From Pseudomonadota bacterium (GTDB taxonomy: Bacteria; Pseudomonadota; Gammaproteobacteria; SZUA-229), in the NCBI GenBank assembly GCA_030836935.1, contig JAUPMA010000164.1, positions 1-5,979 of the forward strand: 5,979 bases of DNA, in the 5' to 3' direction. Below, in pieces: positions 5,398 to 5,979 of the stretch; the first letter of the stretch is position 1, and each line of letters opens with the position of its first letter. Below the pieces are notes generated by a model. It made no database searches. It was not told the DNA's origin and saw nothing but the letters and a program-made list of their open reading frames with translations. A program made the position numbers and the translations under genes.

Positions 5398-5979
5398 CTA
5401 CATGATATCAGCCCAGTTATATGTTTCTGCTGTGCCGTTGAAGGTGACAGTAAACGTATCGCAGCCACCGAAGGTTATGGTGAAATAGGTACCATCTTCT
5501 GCGGTGATGGTAATTGTTCCACCGATGATAAGTTCTTCAGAACCGCATGTTCCAATTTCGATATTGTCGGCAAAGATATTCAATGCGCCGATTTCCGGTG
5601 CATCAAGCGTCAGTTCAATATCGTATGTGCCGTCATTGTTTTCAGTAACAACAACATCTGAGTTTGTATAAGTGCCGCCCTCGGAGCTGAAGCTGCTGCT
5701 GCTAACAGTCAGGTTGTCTGTGCAATCTATAGTGGTGTTTGTGTTGATGCAAGTTAGGCTGCCACTGATGGTGCTGGATTCCGAAATTGAATAAGCCGTA
5801 TCAACATAGGAATAATAAACATTATTGTATGTGATGCTGTAAGTGCCATTATTGGCATCACTAAATTCATATGTAAATGTTCCGTTTATTGTTGATGTGG
5901 TTGTGCCATATGTGTAAACGCAATTGGAGTATGTGAACACATATGGAGTTACATCTATATCCATAGTTAAAGAACCGGA
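5398..5979 (-). CDS. Thr/Ser-rich, repeat-containing probable extracytoplasmic protein, C-terminal part (5' end outside window)
   Basis: I do not recognise the family. The frame is open from the right edge to a TAG at 5398-5400, giving 193 visible residues. An ATG at 5964 is possible but has no Shine-Dalgarno or signal peptide, and the five codons before it (SGSLT) repeat SGSLT at residues 67-71 counted from that Met. The gene therefore very likely starts beyond the window. From the Met onward there are about 36 Thr, 19 Ser, 14 Asp and 11 Glu, but no Lys, Arg, His or Gln. Five Cys (15, 72, 81, 140, 168) could form disulphides. Internal repeats are INGTFTY (26-32) against IGGTITI (147-153), and [ND]GTY at 39, 111 and 157. 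The alternating polar/hydrophobic pattern suggests beta strands. A secreted or surface, acidic beta-repeat protein is inferred. Parts of it look AT-richer than the glycolytic genes. It converges on the FKBP gene. Confidence 0.7.
   Translation of the reverse strand, partial: SGSLTMDIDVTPYVFTYSNCVYTYGTTTSTINGTFTYEFSDANNGTYSITYNNVYYSYVDTAYSISESSTISGSLTCINTNTTIDCTDNLTVSSSSFSSEGGTYTNSDVVVTENNDGTYDIELTLDAPEIGALNIFADNIEIGTCGSEELIIGGTITITAEDGTYFTITFGGCDTFTVTFNGTAETYNWADIM

Noticed and set aside
5308..5661. Plus-strand 117-codon open frame overlapping the right-edge minus-strand gene
   Set aside because: No Shine-Dalgarno, starts in the non-coding gap and reads antisense through the repeat protein. 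Its composition is that of a shadow frame.

Overview
The window is a stretch of bacterial chromosome carrying the lower-glycolysis/Calvin-cycle gene run gap (3' part) - pgk - pyk - fba, all on the + strand. It is followed by a small FKBP-type prolyl isomerase gene (+). A convergent gene for a Thr/Ser-rich, probably secreted protein (- strand) runs off the right edge. The proteins look proteobacterial: PykA-type pyruvate kinase, the roughly 355-residue Calvin-cycle-type class II aldolase, and GapA-type GAPDH. This gene order is familiar from beta- and gammaproteobacterial autotrophs and methylotrophs. I cannot resolve the class or genus from the sequence alone.

Layout. 1-483: C-terminal 160 residues of GAPDH, with the true start outside the window, then a strong intrinsic terminator (501-534). 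535-643: a short leader with a 12-bp direct repeat. 644-1825: complete pgk, followed by a terminator (1833-1861), a REP-like GTAGG-headed hairpin (1861-1884) and an imperfect inverted repeat of about 74 nt (1904-1977). 2043-3488: pyk, starting at a TTG codon behind a good Shine-Dalgarno. 3516-4583: fba, only 27 nt after pyk and so probably co-transcribed with it. 4600-4665: a hairpin and a terminator. 4674-4814: a MITE-like element with perfect 11-bp terminal inverted repeats and nested palindromes. 4852-5178: FKBP isomerase. 5179-5397: a non-coding stretch ending in a hairpin between the convergent genes. 5398-5979 (-): the C-terminal 193 residues of an unrecognised low-complexity protein.

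How the genes work together. GAPDH and phosphoglycerate kinase interconvert glyceraldehyde-3-phosphate and 3-phosphoglycerate, pyruvate kinase drains the lower pathway to pyruvate, and aldolase links triose phosphates to fructose-1,6-bisphosphate. With a CbbA-type aldolase the cluster could serve glycolysis, gluconeogenesis or carbon fixation; no RuBisCO or phosphoribulokinase is visible here. Terminators between gap/pgk and pgk/pyk suggest that expression is segmented rather than one simple polycistron.

The central metabolic genes look ordinary. The points worth a second look are the nested palindromic element at 4674-4814, the inverted repeat before pyk, and the internally repetitive protein at the right edge, which has no Lys, Arg, His or Gln in its visible part. 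I saw no convincing evidence of a new defence or enzymatic system.
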